The translations under genes and the position numbers were made by a program. The notes beneath the pieces were generated by a model that did no database searches, had not been told where the DNA came from, and saw nothing but the letters and a program-made list of their open reading frames with translations. From Thioploca sp. (GTDB lineage Bacteria; Pseudomonadota; Gammaproteobacteria; Beggiatoales; Beggiatoaceae), in NCBI GenBank assembly GCA_011371325.1, contig DRQV01000246.1:1-6557 (forward strand): DNA of 6,557 nt, in the 5' to 3' direction. This document shows positions 1-6,446 of this stretch, piece after piece; position 1 is the first letter of the stretch, and each line of letters starts with the position of its first letter.

Positions 1-620
1 AAAGCTGTTTCAAATTCAAACACGCTATTTGCCAAATTAGTTTTATTAGCGGCTAAATCAATCTTTTTTGCTATTAATAGTAACTCTTTAGTCATCTTCT
101 GGATTAACATTCTTTGTTTACCAGCTTTATTAATAATCTTAGCCAGATTGGGTTCAAAAATAGAGCCACCTTCTTTTTCATAAGTTTTTACTGCTTCATC
201 CATCTTATGTAGCAGAGGTATATTTTGTTCGCTAATTATTGCTAAAATATTAGGGGATAGATTGCCTTCTTGTACCGCATTTAAATTTTCTTGAAAATGT
301 TTCCATAGGCTTTCAACTTGTTTTAATTTAGCCAAAATATCAGCATTTTTAGTAGCGACTAAACCCAAATAAGAATCACCATTAATTAAACCTTGCAAAG
401 TCTTATCAAATAGCTCTATTGTACTTTCCAATTCATCACGATTCATTTCTACATCAACATTTAAAGCAATGAACAATACTTCTTTAGTCATTTTCTGAGT
501 TAACATTCGTTGCTTGCCAGCTTTATTGATAGTATTTGCCATATCCTGTTTACTTATAGCTGCATTAGCGGCCAAACTTAACACGATAACTACCAAAAAC
601 ATAAATTTTATATATTTCAT
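1..620 (-). CDS. Exported protein with two PilJ/NarX-type N-terminal sensor domains (3' end outside window)
   Basis: Reading the minus strand from the ATG at 620 gives 206 open codons running off the left edge, so the C-terminus is missing. Residues 1-20 form a signal peptide (Lys-rich start, hydrophobic core, likely cleavage after ANA at 18-20), which predicts a periplasmic protein. The motif INKAGKQRMLTQKMTKE lies at about residues 31-47 and returns nearly unchanged at about 163-179, 132 residues later. The helical segments between them look like a duplicated four-helix unit. INxAGxQRMLxQxMxKE is the signature of the type IV pili methyl-accepting chemotaxis transducer N-terminal domain (PilJ/NarX sensor type). 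In the visible part there is no transmembrane helix after the signal, and no HAMP or methyl-accepting domain, so this may be a free-standing periplasmic sensor or adaptor; that role is inference. AAAGGA (629-634) sits 8 bases before the ATG and supports the start. The gene follows the TpsA-like gene on the same strand after 61 bases. Confidence 0.85.
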   Translation of the reverse strand, partial: MKYIKFMFLVVIVLSLAANAAISKQDMANTINKAGKQRMLTQKMTKEVLFIALNVDVEMNRDELESTIELFDKTLQGLINGDSYLGLVATKNADILAKLKQVESLWKHFQENLNAVQEGNLSPNILAIISEQNIPLLHKMDEAVKTYEKEGGSIFEPNLAKIINKAGKQRMLIQKMTKELLLIAKKIDLAANKTNLANSVFEFETA

Positions 621-654
621 CTAATTAATCCTTTCTCGATTGTTAAATTCATAA

Positions 655-672
655 ATTATAGTTGACTATAAT
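655..672. repeat. Palindrome over the -10 box (possible operator)
   Basis: Two 8-base arms, ATTATAGT and ACTATAAT, are perfect inverted repeats around a central TG. The arm nearest the PilJ-domain gene contains its TATAAT, so a dimeric repressor bound here would cover the promoter. As RNA, a 7-bp stem with a 4-base loop could form, but it is almost all A-U and has no U-tract, which makes a terminator unlikely. Confidence 0.4.
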
Positions 673-684
673 AGCATAAGTCTA
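655..684 (-). promoter_or_regulatory. Probable sigma-70-type promoter of the PilJ-domain gene
   Basis: On the minus strand a perfect TATAAT (655-660) is preceded at 18 bases by TAGACT (679-684), which matches four of six positions of the -35 consensus and overlaps the stop codon of the upstream TpsA-like gene. Slightly upstream, TGCTATTAT offers an overlapping extended -10 alternative. Transcription would begin about 7 bases past the -10, some 25-30 bases before the ATG at 620. AT-rich DNA yields such boxes by chance, but the position between two genes and the perfect -10 favour a real promoter. Confidence 0.45.
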
Positions 685-3297
685 ATATTTATTTAATGTA
701 CAGTTATTTGATAATACTAGTTTAGGTAAGTTTTGATTATTGCTAGTGGTTAAAGATGGTGCTTGCAATTTTGTTAATTTTATTCCACTTGGTAATATAT
801 CACCTATGGCATTAGAAGTTCCCTCACTTGGAGTAAAGATAAAACTACTGATATTTGTAGCAATTTTTTGAGCACAAGGAGTATTCATAAATTTACTCGC
901 ATCAAATAAAGTAGTTGGTAATGAAAACAAGCCTTCCTCGGAATTATTATCTGGGGTTTTAACAGTTACTATACCATCAATTCCAAATTCTGAGGAAGCA
1001 TTAATAACTTCTTCTATTGGTTCGTCGATAAAATCGTAGATGCCTGTAGCAACAATATTGATATTACCTCCTTGGCCTTTTTTAGCTTTAGCAAAAATTG
1101 TCGATCTATCCAATATAACAAATTCAAGATCGATAGTTATGTTGCCACCACCACCAAATTCTTCGCTTACACTAGTTGTAATTTCACTATCAACCAGATA
1201 TGCAAAACCAGAATTTTTAATAGTTAAATTACCTCCATCAGCACTTTCTGCTCTAGTCTCAATAGTGCTATTTTTTACTAATAAGCGTTCTGCTAAAATT
1301 AATTCTATTTGCCCTGCATAACCAGTTCCTTTACTAAGAGCCGTGATAGTTCCATTATTATTTAGCTCGATAGCATTGGCCTGAATTTTAATATCTCCGC
1401 CTAGCCCAGTACCCCACGTTTCAGCATTAATTTCAGCTTTATCATTAAGTTGTAAAGTACCCGTTTGCATTTCTATATTACCAGCATCACCAGCATTAGT
1501 TTTTGTATTTTGTGATGAAGCTAAAATGGCTGTTTTGAATTTATTATCTATTGGATTTTCACCAGCAAGTTCAACTTTTTCAGACACATTAAGCTGTATA
1601 TCTCCACCTTTGCCAGGCCCAAAACTAGTAGCAATTATTTGTGATCCATCAGTAAGTTGCAAGTTTTTAGCTGTTAGGTTTATTTTACCGCCATTACCAG
1701 CATTGCTATTTCTACTTTGAGTGGCCGCCGTTATAGAACTACCTTGTCCAGCTTTACTTATCCCTTCAAGTTTAATTAAATTATTCATATTTAAATTTAA
1801 ATTGCCTCCTTGACCAGTACTATTCTCGCCAGTAGCTATTGCTAATATAATTGCTCCATCTTTAATATGTAATTCGTTTGCTTGCAAAGTTAAAGTTCCG
1901 CCATTCCCTGAGTTTGTTGTTGATGTAGAAATACGGCTAGTAATACCTCGTTTATCTTCGCCAATTAAAACTATATCATTTATAACATTAAATTTTATTA
2001 CCCCACTTCGACCAGCCCCTAAAGAATTGCTACCGATCACAGCTCCATCTTTCATTTCTATTTGTTTAGCATTTATATTTATTTCGCCTCCCTTACCAGC
2101 ACCTATCATTTTGCCTATAGTATTTGCAACGATCATACTGCCATTTTTTCTAATACCATTTCCTGTAAGATTGATTGACTCAGTGGTATTAATATTAATA
2201 TTTCCTCCTTGTCCTTGTTTAAAGGTAGTTGCACCTATAAAAGCACCATCTTTAAGAATTAGAGATTTACTGTTTAAAGTAATTGTTCCAGCTTTTCCAG
2301 TTCCAGAAGCTGATACATTAATTCCGCTTCGATTGATAACAGTTCTACCTGTACTATTTTTAGAAATTTTTTCCCCAGAAAATTCTGTTGCTTCTTTAGC
2401 TTTAATAGTTATTGCACCACCTTGGCCAGCTCCTAAAGTATTGCTGATAAAACGGCTTCCTTTAGTTGCTATTAAATTATCTACTTGTACATCAATTTTT
2501 CCAGCATCAACATTTTTTACATTAGTTTGAATTGCCGTGTTATTTAAAACGAAATTTCCAGCTCGAATGAAAATATCTCCACCATTACTTACACTTATAC
2601 TAGTATTTGTGATATTTAAGTCACTAGTAGTCCCAGATAAAGATAAATCATTATCAGCTACTTCACCTTGAGTAATACTGGCAATATTAATCCGGCCTGA
2701 ACTAGCTTTTAAGATAGAATTATTAATTTTTATATCTTGGCCTATTATAGATAAAGTCTTAGTTTTAGGTACAATAAGTTTGCTACCTTGAATAGTTATT
2801 GCCGATGAGCCAGATAAGAAACCAAAACTAGATATCGGAGCTATGGTTAAAATACTAGAATCTGGATTGGTAACATTAAATTCCCCACCGTCTTGTAATC
2901 GTAATATATTTGCAGTGCTGACGTGAAAAGAACCTGATATATCTAAACTTGCATTTTTGCCAAATACTATGCCAGCAGGATTAATTAAATACATATCGGC
3001 ATTTGGTATAGTGCTGCTGATAATTCCATCTATATTGGTAATATTTCCTCCAGTTACTCGACTAATAATATTATTAATGTTATCTGGGCCTGAAAAAGTA
3101 GCAATTTCATTGGTATTTACGTTAAATTCTGCAAAACTATGAAATAAATTATTACCATACTGTTGACCTAAATCAGCATTAATAGCATAATTTGGTCCTT
3201 CCAAAGAAATTTTTGCTCCTAATGTACCGTCTAATATGATATCTGCTTGAGAGATATTATAAAAAAATAAACTTATGATAAAAATAGAATATTTCAT
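682..3297 (-). CDS. Two-partner-secretion exoprotein (TpsA type, filamentous haemagglutinin N-terminal domain)
   Basis: The 871-residue product starts with a short signal peptide (1-18, cleavage after SQA). Directly after it comes the TPS/haemagglutination activity domain: DIILDGTLG at 19-27, NPAGIVFG at 106-113 (the NPxG motif of this domain, Ala in place of the frequent Asn), then FGFLSGSSAITIQGS and LSIIGQDIKI up to about 191. This domain normally directs transport through a TpsB/FhaC outer-membrane pore. Residues about 291-755 are Gly-rich beta-helix repeats. The C-terminus carries Cys808 in CAQK, an SSF motif at 817-819, and Cys866 close to the end; the Cys and SSF pattern recurs at the C-termini of this family, and a disulfide-type anchor is a guess. 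The protein is probably a surface or released adhesin; no toxin domain is visible. No strong ribosome-binding site precedes the ATG, but the position of the signal peptide supports this start. No TpsB gene is in the window. Confidence 0.9.
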   Translation of the reverse strand: MKYSIFIISLFFYNISQADIILDGTLGAKISLEGPNYAINADLGQQYGNNLFHSFAEFNVNTNEIATFSGPDNINNIISRVTGGNITNIDGIISSTIPNADMYLINPAGIVFGKNASLDISGSFHVSTANILRLQDGGEFNVTNPDSSILTIAPISSFGFLSGSSAITIQGSKLIVPKTKTLSIIGQDIKINNSILKASSGRINIASITQGEVADNDLSLSGTTSDLNITNTSISVSNGGDIFIRAGNFVLNNTAIQTNVKNVDAGKIDVQVDNLIATKGSRFISNTLGAGQGGAITIKAKEATEFSGEKISKNSTGRTVINRSGINVSASGTGKAGTITLNSKSLILKDGAFIGATTFKQGQGGNININTTESINLTGNGIRKNGSMIVANTIGKMIGAGKGGEININAKQIEMKDGAVIGSNSLGAGRSGVIKFNVINDIVLIGEDKRGITSRISTSTTNSGNGGTLTLQANELHIKDGAIILAIATGENSTGQGGNLNLNMNNLIKLEGISKAGQGSSITAATQSRNSNAGNGGKINLTAKNLQLTDGSQIIATSFGPGKGGDIQLNVSEKVELAGENPIDNKFKTAILASSQNTKTNAGDAGNIEMQTGTLQLNDKAEINAETWGTGLGGDIKIQANAIELNNNGTITALSKGTGYAGQIELILAERLLVKNSTIETRAESADGGNLTIKNSGFAYLVDSEITTSVSEEFGGGGNITIDLEFVILDRSTIFAKAKKGQGGNINIVATGIYDFIDEPIEEVINASSEFGIDGIVTVKTPDNNSEEGLFSLPTTLFDASKFMNTPCAQKIATNISSFIFTPSEGTSNAIGDILPSGIKLTKLQAPSLTTSNNQNLPKLVLSNNCTLNKY
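1030..2427 (-). repeat. Coding beta-helix repeats marked by GxGG
   Basis: About fifteen copies of a unit of the form GxGGxIxIxxxxLxLxxGxxI occur inside the TpsA-like protein. Each begins with a GQGG-like tetrad, at residues about 291, 334, 362, 401, 429, 464, 495, 534, 562, 603, 631, 659, 686, 715 and 741. From 291 to 631 long (35-43) and short (28-31) spacings alternate, making two-rung units of about 66-71 residues. After 631 only short spacings of 26-29 remain. On the plus strand the tetrads show as recurring CCTCCTTG- or CCACCTTGG-like patches. The pattern fits a right-handed parallel beta-helix shaft. Confidence 0.8.
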
Positions 3298-3411
3298 GTA
3301 AAGATTTTAGAATAAATATAAAATTTAAGCAACTTTAAATCCGATTACTTCTTAAAATTAATTTTTAAAAGTCAATAAGCTATTCTCTACTAGTAATTAT
3401 TAGCGAGTTCC
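3298..3411. other. Intergenic region between ubiA and the TpsA-like gene
   Basis: This 114-base very AT-rich stretch separates two genes of the same direction. It holds a perfect AAAATTAATTTT palindrome (3354-3365) and a near-palindrome CTAGTAATTATTAG, but no GC-rich stem with a U-tract, so no convincing terminator for ubiA. Several TATAAT-like words exist on the minus strand, for example TAAAAT at 3304-3309 with TTGCTT 17 bases upstream. That pair would start the RNA at about the ATG itself, and I do not regard any of them as an established promoter. The spacing suggests that the TpsA-like gene is transcribed separately from ubiA. Confidence 0.4.
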
Positions 3412-4263
3412 TTAAAGATAATAATTACCTGCTATTCCAGCAAAAATTACAGCTCCAAACCAATGATTGTTTAAAAAAGCTTGTAGACATAATGCTGGAT
3501 TACGATCCTTAATTAACCATTGCTGATAAATAACCAAACCCAAGCCTGTTAACAATCCTAGATTATATAAATTACCAAACTGAAGCTGTTGACCAATCCA
3601 AAACAAGATGAACAATACTCCAATATCCAAACTAGCAACTATTATTTTATCAGCCTTCCCAAACAAAATAGCTGTTGACTTAACCCCTATAACTAAATCA
3701 TCTTCACGATCTACCATTGCATATAAAGTATCATAAGCTATCGTCCACAACAGATTAGCCACAAATAACCACCAAGCCAAAATTGGAACTTCGCCTGTTT
3801 GAGCCGCAAATGCCATCAGAATTGACCAACCAAAAGCCATCCCTAAATAAGCCTGTGGCAAATGAGTGTAGCGTTTCATAAATGGGTAGGTTATAGCTAA
3901 AAATACTGCTATCATAGATAACATAATTGTCAAAATATTCAATAATAAAACTAGACCAAATGCAATTGAACATAATATCATAAATAGGATTAAAGCTTCG
4001 GATTCGGTAACTCGTTTAGCTACTAATGGACGGTCATTAGTACGACTTATATGAGGGTCAATATGACGGTCGACATAGTCATTAATAATGCAACCAGCAG
4101 AACGCATTAAGATAACTCCTAAAATAAATATAATTGTAACCATCATGTTAGGATAACCATTGCCAGCAATCCATAATCCCCATAAAGTAGGCCATAGTAA
4201 CAAGTAAATTCCAATAGGTCGGTTCAACCGCATTAACAAGATATATTGATATAATTTAGCCAT
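3412..4263 (-). CDS. ubiA: 4-hydroxybenzoate polyprenyltransferase UbiA
   Basis: This is the membrane enzyme that joins a polyprenyl diphosphate side chain to 4-hydroxybenzoate, the first membrane-bound step of ubiquinone synthesis. The 283-residue product has the usual length. The N-terminal block MRLNRPIGIYLLLWPTLWGL (11-30) is typical of UbiA. The first Asp-rich motif is at 61-69 (NDYVDRHID) and the second at 185-189 (DREDD), followed by the family block IGVKSTAILFG (192-202); these Asp residues coordinate Mg2+ and the diphosphate. Eight or nine hydrophobic segments run through the rest. The ATG at 4263 agrees with the family N-terminus, and no other ATG lies in frame just upstream, although the ribosome-binding site is poor. 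ubiC, its neighbour in Escherichia coli, is absent. It diverges from bioH and is followed on the same strand by the TpsA-like gene after 114 bases. Confidence 0.97.
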   Translation of the reverse strand: MAKLYQYILLMRLNRPIGIYLLLWPTLWGLWIAGNGYPNMMVTIIFILGVILMRSAGCIINDYVDRHIDPHISRTNDRPLVAKRVTESEALILFMILCSIAFGLVLLLNILTIMLSMIAVFLAITYPFMKRYTHLPQAYLGMAFGWSILMAFAAQTGEVPILAWWLFVANLLWTIAYDTLYAMVDREDDLVIGVKSTAILFGKADKIIVASLDIGVLFILFWIGQQLQFGNLYNLGLLTGLGLVIYQQWLIKDRNPALCLQAFLNNHWFGAVIFAGIAGNYYL

Positions 4264-4441
4264 AGTGGATTGACAAATTTGAATAAAGTTTTGTAAGACT
4301 GAATAGCTTAAAATACGGTTACTAGTAACTATTCAAACTAATATGTTATCATATTCCGTTATAGATACCATTAATTTATGTAGAGGTAATCGTGATTGCC
4401 CTCAATAGTATTGAAGTTTTATATAAATACAACCCAAAAAT
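4264..4441. other. Divergent ubiA-bioH intergenic region
   Basis: These 178 bases must hold the promoters of both ubiA (leftward) and bioH (rightward). I see only weak candidates, such as TTGCCC near 4396 followed by TATAAA near 4423 (20-base spacing, too long) for bioH. The ribosome-binding sites of both genes are poor. A 22-codon reading frame from the ATG at 4343 to the TAG at 4406-4408 is present but has no ribosome-binding site and no recognisable relative. No tRNA or riboswitch-like structure is apparent. Confidence 0.4.
4318..4329. repeat. Perfect 12-bp palindrome GTTACTAGTAAC
   Basis: GTTACTAGTAAC is a perfect inverted repeat without spacer, 55 bases from the ubiA start and about 110 from the bioH start. 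On the ubiA side it falls between a TTGAAT word (complement of 4331-4336) and an AT-rich stretch, where a bound regulator could block transcription. A partial copy of its core, ACTAGTAA, occurs at 3389-3396. It could be an operator or chance; no known regulator motif is matched. Confidence 0.3.
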
Positions 4442-5179
4442 ATGTTTATCAAACAACAAGGTCAAGGTAAACCTCTAATATTATTACATGGATGGGGATT
4501 TAATGGCGATATTTGGAATGGTATTGCTGGAGAATTAGCTAAAAATTGGCTAGTTTATCAAGTGGATTTACCAGGGCATGGAAAAAGTCCAATAAGTGAA
4601 TATTCTCTACCAATTCTTACCAAACAGCTGATGAATGAATTACCAAATAATGCGGTTTGGGTTGGTTGGTCGTTAGGTGGATTGTTGGCTATGAACATAG
4701 CAATTCAACAACGGATAAGAGGTCTAGTATTAATTGCAACATCACCTTGTTTTGTAACAACTAAAAATTGGCCACATGCTATGACAGCAGAAGTATTACA
4801 ACAGTTTGCTAGTCAACTAAAAATAGATACTAAAGGAACTTTAAGACGTTTTTTAACCTTACAAGTGAGAGATAATTCTTTGCAACAACTGCGAAATTTA
4901 AACTATTTCTTAAAAAATCCGCCATTAACCAAAGCATTAGAATCTGGATTGCAAATATTACAAACTACAGATTTACGTCCCCAATTACAGCAGATTGAAT
5001 GTCCTAGCTTATTATGTTTAGGTAAACGTGATAAAATAGTTCCATTTGAAGTAGGAAATGACTTTCAATGGAAAACGTTACGTAAAATAGTAATTAAACC
5101 AGCATCTCATATCCCATTTTTATCTCATCAGGAAATTTTTATGGATATATTCCAAGATTTTTTACGCGATTTGAATTGA
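4442..5179 (+). CDS. bioH: Pimeloyl-ACP methyl ester carboxylesterase BioH
   Basis: BioH is a cytoplasmic alpha/beta hydrolase that removes the methyl ester from pimeloyl-ACP methyl ester, ending the fatty-acid-like phase of biotin synthesis. The 245-residue product shows the oxyanion-side HGWGFN (16-21), the DLPGHGKS block (42-49), the nucleophile elbow GWSLGG with Ser77 (75-80), Asp197 in GKRDKIV and His223 in ASHIPF, which form the expected catalytic triad. GWSLGG, SSPCF-like TSPCF (100-104) and TVDLR-like TTDLRP (175-180) match BioH rather than a generic hydrolase. The ATG at 4442 is the first in-frame start after a TAA at 4424-4426; no ribosome-binding site is visible. No other bio genes are nearby, so the gene is detached from the biotin cluster. 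carA follows on the same strand after 92 bases, with its own likely promoter. Confidence 0.93.
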   Translation: MFIKQQGQGKPLILLHGWGFNGDIWNGIAGELAKNWLVYQVDLPGHGKSPISEYSLPILTKQLMNELPNNAVWVGWSLGGLLAMNIAIQQRIRGLVLIATSPCFVTTKNWPHAMTAEVLQQFASQLKIDTKGTLRRFLTLQVRDNSLQQLRNLNYFLKNPPLTKALESGLQILQTTDLRPQLQQIECPSLLCLGKRDKIVPFEVGNDFQWKTLRKIVIKPASHIPFLSHQEIFMDIFQDFLRDLN

Positions 5180-5200
5180 AACATTATTTAGAACTAATAC

Positions 5201-5230
5201 TTGAAAAATTGAATTTTAACATCATATTAT
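5201..5230 (+). promoter_or_regulatory. Probable carA promoter
   Basis: TTGAAA (5201-5206, four of six -35 positions) and TATTAT (5225-5230, five of six -10 positions) are separated by 18 bases in the bioH-carA gap. Transcription from here would give a leader of about 35 bases before the TTG start of carA. The region downstream of the -10 contains GAATTTTTAATTC (5235-5247), an inverted repeat that resembles an arginine-repressor box but has one extra base in the spacer. Confidence 0.45.
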
Positions 5231-5259
5231 GGATGAATTTTTAATTCCAAAGTATAAAC

Positions 5260-5264
5260 GAGGA
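5260..5264 (+). promoter_or_regulatory. Ribosome-binding site that fixes the TTG start of carA
   Basis: GAGGA, continuing as GAGGAAA, lies 7 bases before the TTG at 5272. The frame is closed upstream by TAA at 5242-5244 with no ATG between, and the next in-frame ATG (codon 36) lies inside the conserved NTSMTGYQ block. TTG is therefore the start. Confidence 0.8.
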
Positions 5265-5271
5265 AATCATT

Positions 5272-6399
5272 TTGAGACAAACAGCTTTATTGGCTTTAGC
5301 AGACGGAAGTTTGTTTCATGGTGAGTCAATTGGTATTGATGGACAGTGTTGTGGAGAGGTAGTTTTTAACACTTCAATGACTGGTTATCAAGAAATTTTG
5401 ACCGACCCATCATATTGTCGCCAAATTGTAACTTTGACTTATCCTCACATTGGTAATGTAGGTATAAACGTTGAAGATGAAGAAAGCTCACAAATATTTA
5501 TTACTGGTTTAATTATCCGAGATTTACCGTTACTAGAGAGCAACTGGCGTACCGAACTCTCTTTGACAGATTATTTAAAACAACACAAAGTAGTTGGTAT
5601 AGCTGGAATCGATACTCGACGTTTAACCAGAATTTTGCGAGAAAAAGGGACTCAAAGTGGTTGTTTAGTAGCTGGTGAAAATATTTATCCAGAAGTAGCT
5701 ATCCAAACTGCAAAAAACTTTGCTGGATTACAAGGCGTAGATTTAGCCAAAGAGGTATCTATGCAACAACCATATAAATGGAAAGAAGGCTTATGGTCTA
5801 TTGATGGCACTACTAATAGTATATCTTCAACCCAATGGCGAGTAATAGCCTATGACTTTGGAATTAAACGTAATATTCTACGTTTATTGAAAGATCGAGG
5901 CTGTGAGATAACAGTAGTTCCTGCTCAAACTCCAGCCAGTGAAGTATTAAAATATAAACCTGATGGAGTTTTTTTATCCAATGGGCCAGGTGACCCAGAA
6001 CCTTGTGACTATGCAATTGCAGCAATTAAAGAAATACTTGATAGTAAAACTCCAATTTTTGGCATTTGTTTGGGGCATCAATTATTGGGTTTGGCTAGTG
6101 GAGCAAAAACGGTTAAAATGAAGTTTGGCCACCATGGTGCGAACCATCCAGTACAGGAAATATCCTCTGGTAAAGTGATGATTACTAGTCAAAATCATGG
6201 GTTTGCTCTTGATGAAACTAGTTTGCCAGATAATTTACAAGCTACTCATCGCTCTCTATTTGATGGTTCTCTACAAGGTATTAAACACAATGATAAACCA
6301 GCTTTTAGCTTTCAAGGCCATCCAGAAGCTAGTCCTGGTCCCCATGATGTAGTAGACCTATTCGACCAATTTATTGATTTAATGAAGAATAACTCATGA
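5272..6399 (+). CDS. carA: Carbamoyl-phosphate synthetase small (glutamine amidotransferase) subunit CarA
   Basis: CarA hydrolyses glutamine and channels ammonia to the large subunit CarB, which makes carbamoyl phosphate for arginine and pyrimidine synthesis in the cytoplasm. The product has 375 residues, the normal length. The N-terminal small-subunit domain (about 1-150) carries GEVVFNTSMTGYQEILTDPS (28-47) and LTYPHIGNVG (55-64). The class I glutamine amidotransferase domain (about 190-372) carries LSNGPGDP (235-242), the nucleophile Cys266 in FGICLGHQ (263-270), and His350 and Glu352 in FQGHPEASPGPHD (347-359). All catalytic residues are intact. The start is TTG with a strong ribosome-binding site. 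carB, the usual next gene, is absent; instead the stop TGA overlaps, as ATGA, the start codon of a truncated ccmD. Confidence 0.98.
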   Translation: MRQTALLALADGSLFHGESIGIDGQCCGEVVFNTSMTGYQEILTDPSYCRQIVTLTYPHIGNVGINVEDEESSQIFITGLIIRDLPLLESNWRTELSLTDYLKQHKVVGIAGIDTRRLTRILREKGTQSGCLVAGENIYPEVAIQTAKNFAGLQGVDLAKEVSMQQPYKWKEGLWSIDGTTNSISSTQWRVIAYDFGIKRNILRLLKDRGCEITVVPAQTPASEVLKYKPDGVFLSNGPGDPEPCDYAIAAIKEILDSKTPIFGICLGHQLLGLASGAKTVKMKFGHHGANHPVQEISSGKVMITSQNHGFALDETSLPDNLQATHRSLFDGSLQGIKHNDKPAFSFQGHPEASPGPHDVVDLFDQFIDLMKNNS

Positions 6400-6446
6400 A
6401 CGAATTTTTTCATATGGGCGGTTACGCTTTTTATGGTTTTTATTGA
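6396..6446 (+). pseudogene. ccmD: N-terminal fragment of ccmD (haem exporter protein D), broken after 13 codons
   Basis: The ATG at 6396 overlaps the carA stop (ATGA). It opens MNEFFHMGGYAFY, which is the characteristic N-terminus of CcmD, the small membrane protein that helps release holo-CcmE from the CcmABC complex in cytochrome c maturation. In CcmD this block normally continues with VW or similar and then one membrane helix. Here the match stops at about 6434; the frame adds Gly-Phe-Tyr and ends at TGA (6444-6446). The helix and basic tail are missing from this strand but appear on the opposite strand next door. Two copies of TTTTTAT (6428-6434 and 6437-6443), separated by GG, flank the break. 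The family call rests on only 13 residues, but the matching C-terminal half beside it strengthens it. Confidence 0.7.

Noticed and set aside
1030..2427. Repeated CCTCCTTG-like patches as a possible CRISPR or intergenic repeat array
   Set aside because: They are codons for the GxGG tetrads of a continuous open reading frame, degenerate and unevenly spaced.
2027..2530. Plus-strand open frame of 167 codons opposite the TpsA-like gene
   Set aside because: Its Pro/Leu/Ile-rich product is the antisense image of the Gly-rich repeats. It has no domain and no independent support; the same holds for the shorter plus-strand frames at 1040, 1526 and 2957.
3354..3371. AT-only hairpin downstream of ubiA as a terminator
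   Set aside because: The AAAATTAATTTT stem is too weak and has no GC-rich part followed by a U-tract; it is expected in such AT-rich DNA.
3755..3973. Minus-strand frame of 72 codons inside ubiA
   Set aside because: It is an out-of-frame shadow of a clearly conserved gene.
4343..4408. 22-codon frame upstream of bioH (starts MLSYSVIDTINLCRG)
   Set aside because: It has no ribosome-binding site, matches no family I recognise, and is short enough to arise by chance.
5229..5324. Out-of-frame ORF from the ATG at 5229 reading into carA
   Set aside because: It starts on the -10 box of the likely carA promoter, has no ribosome-binding site and runs into carA in the wrong frame.
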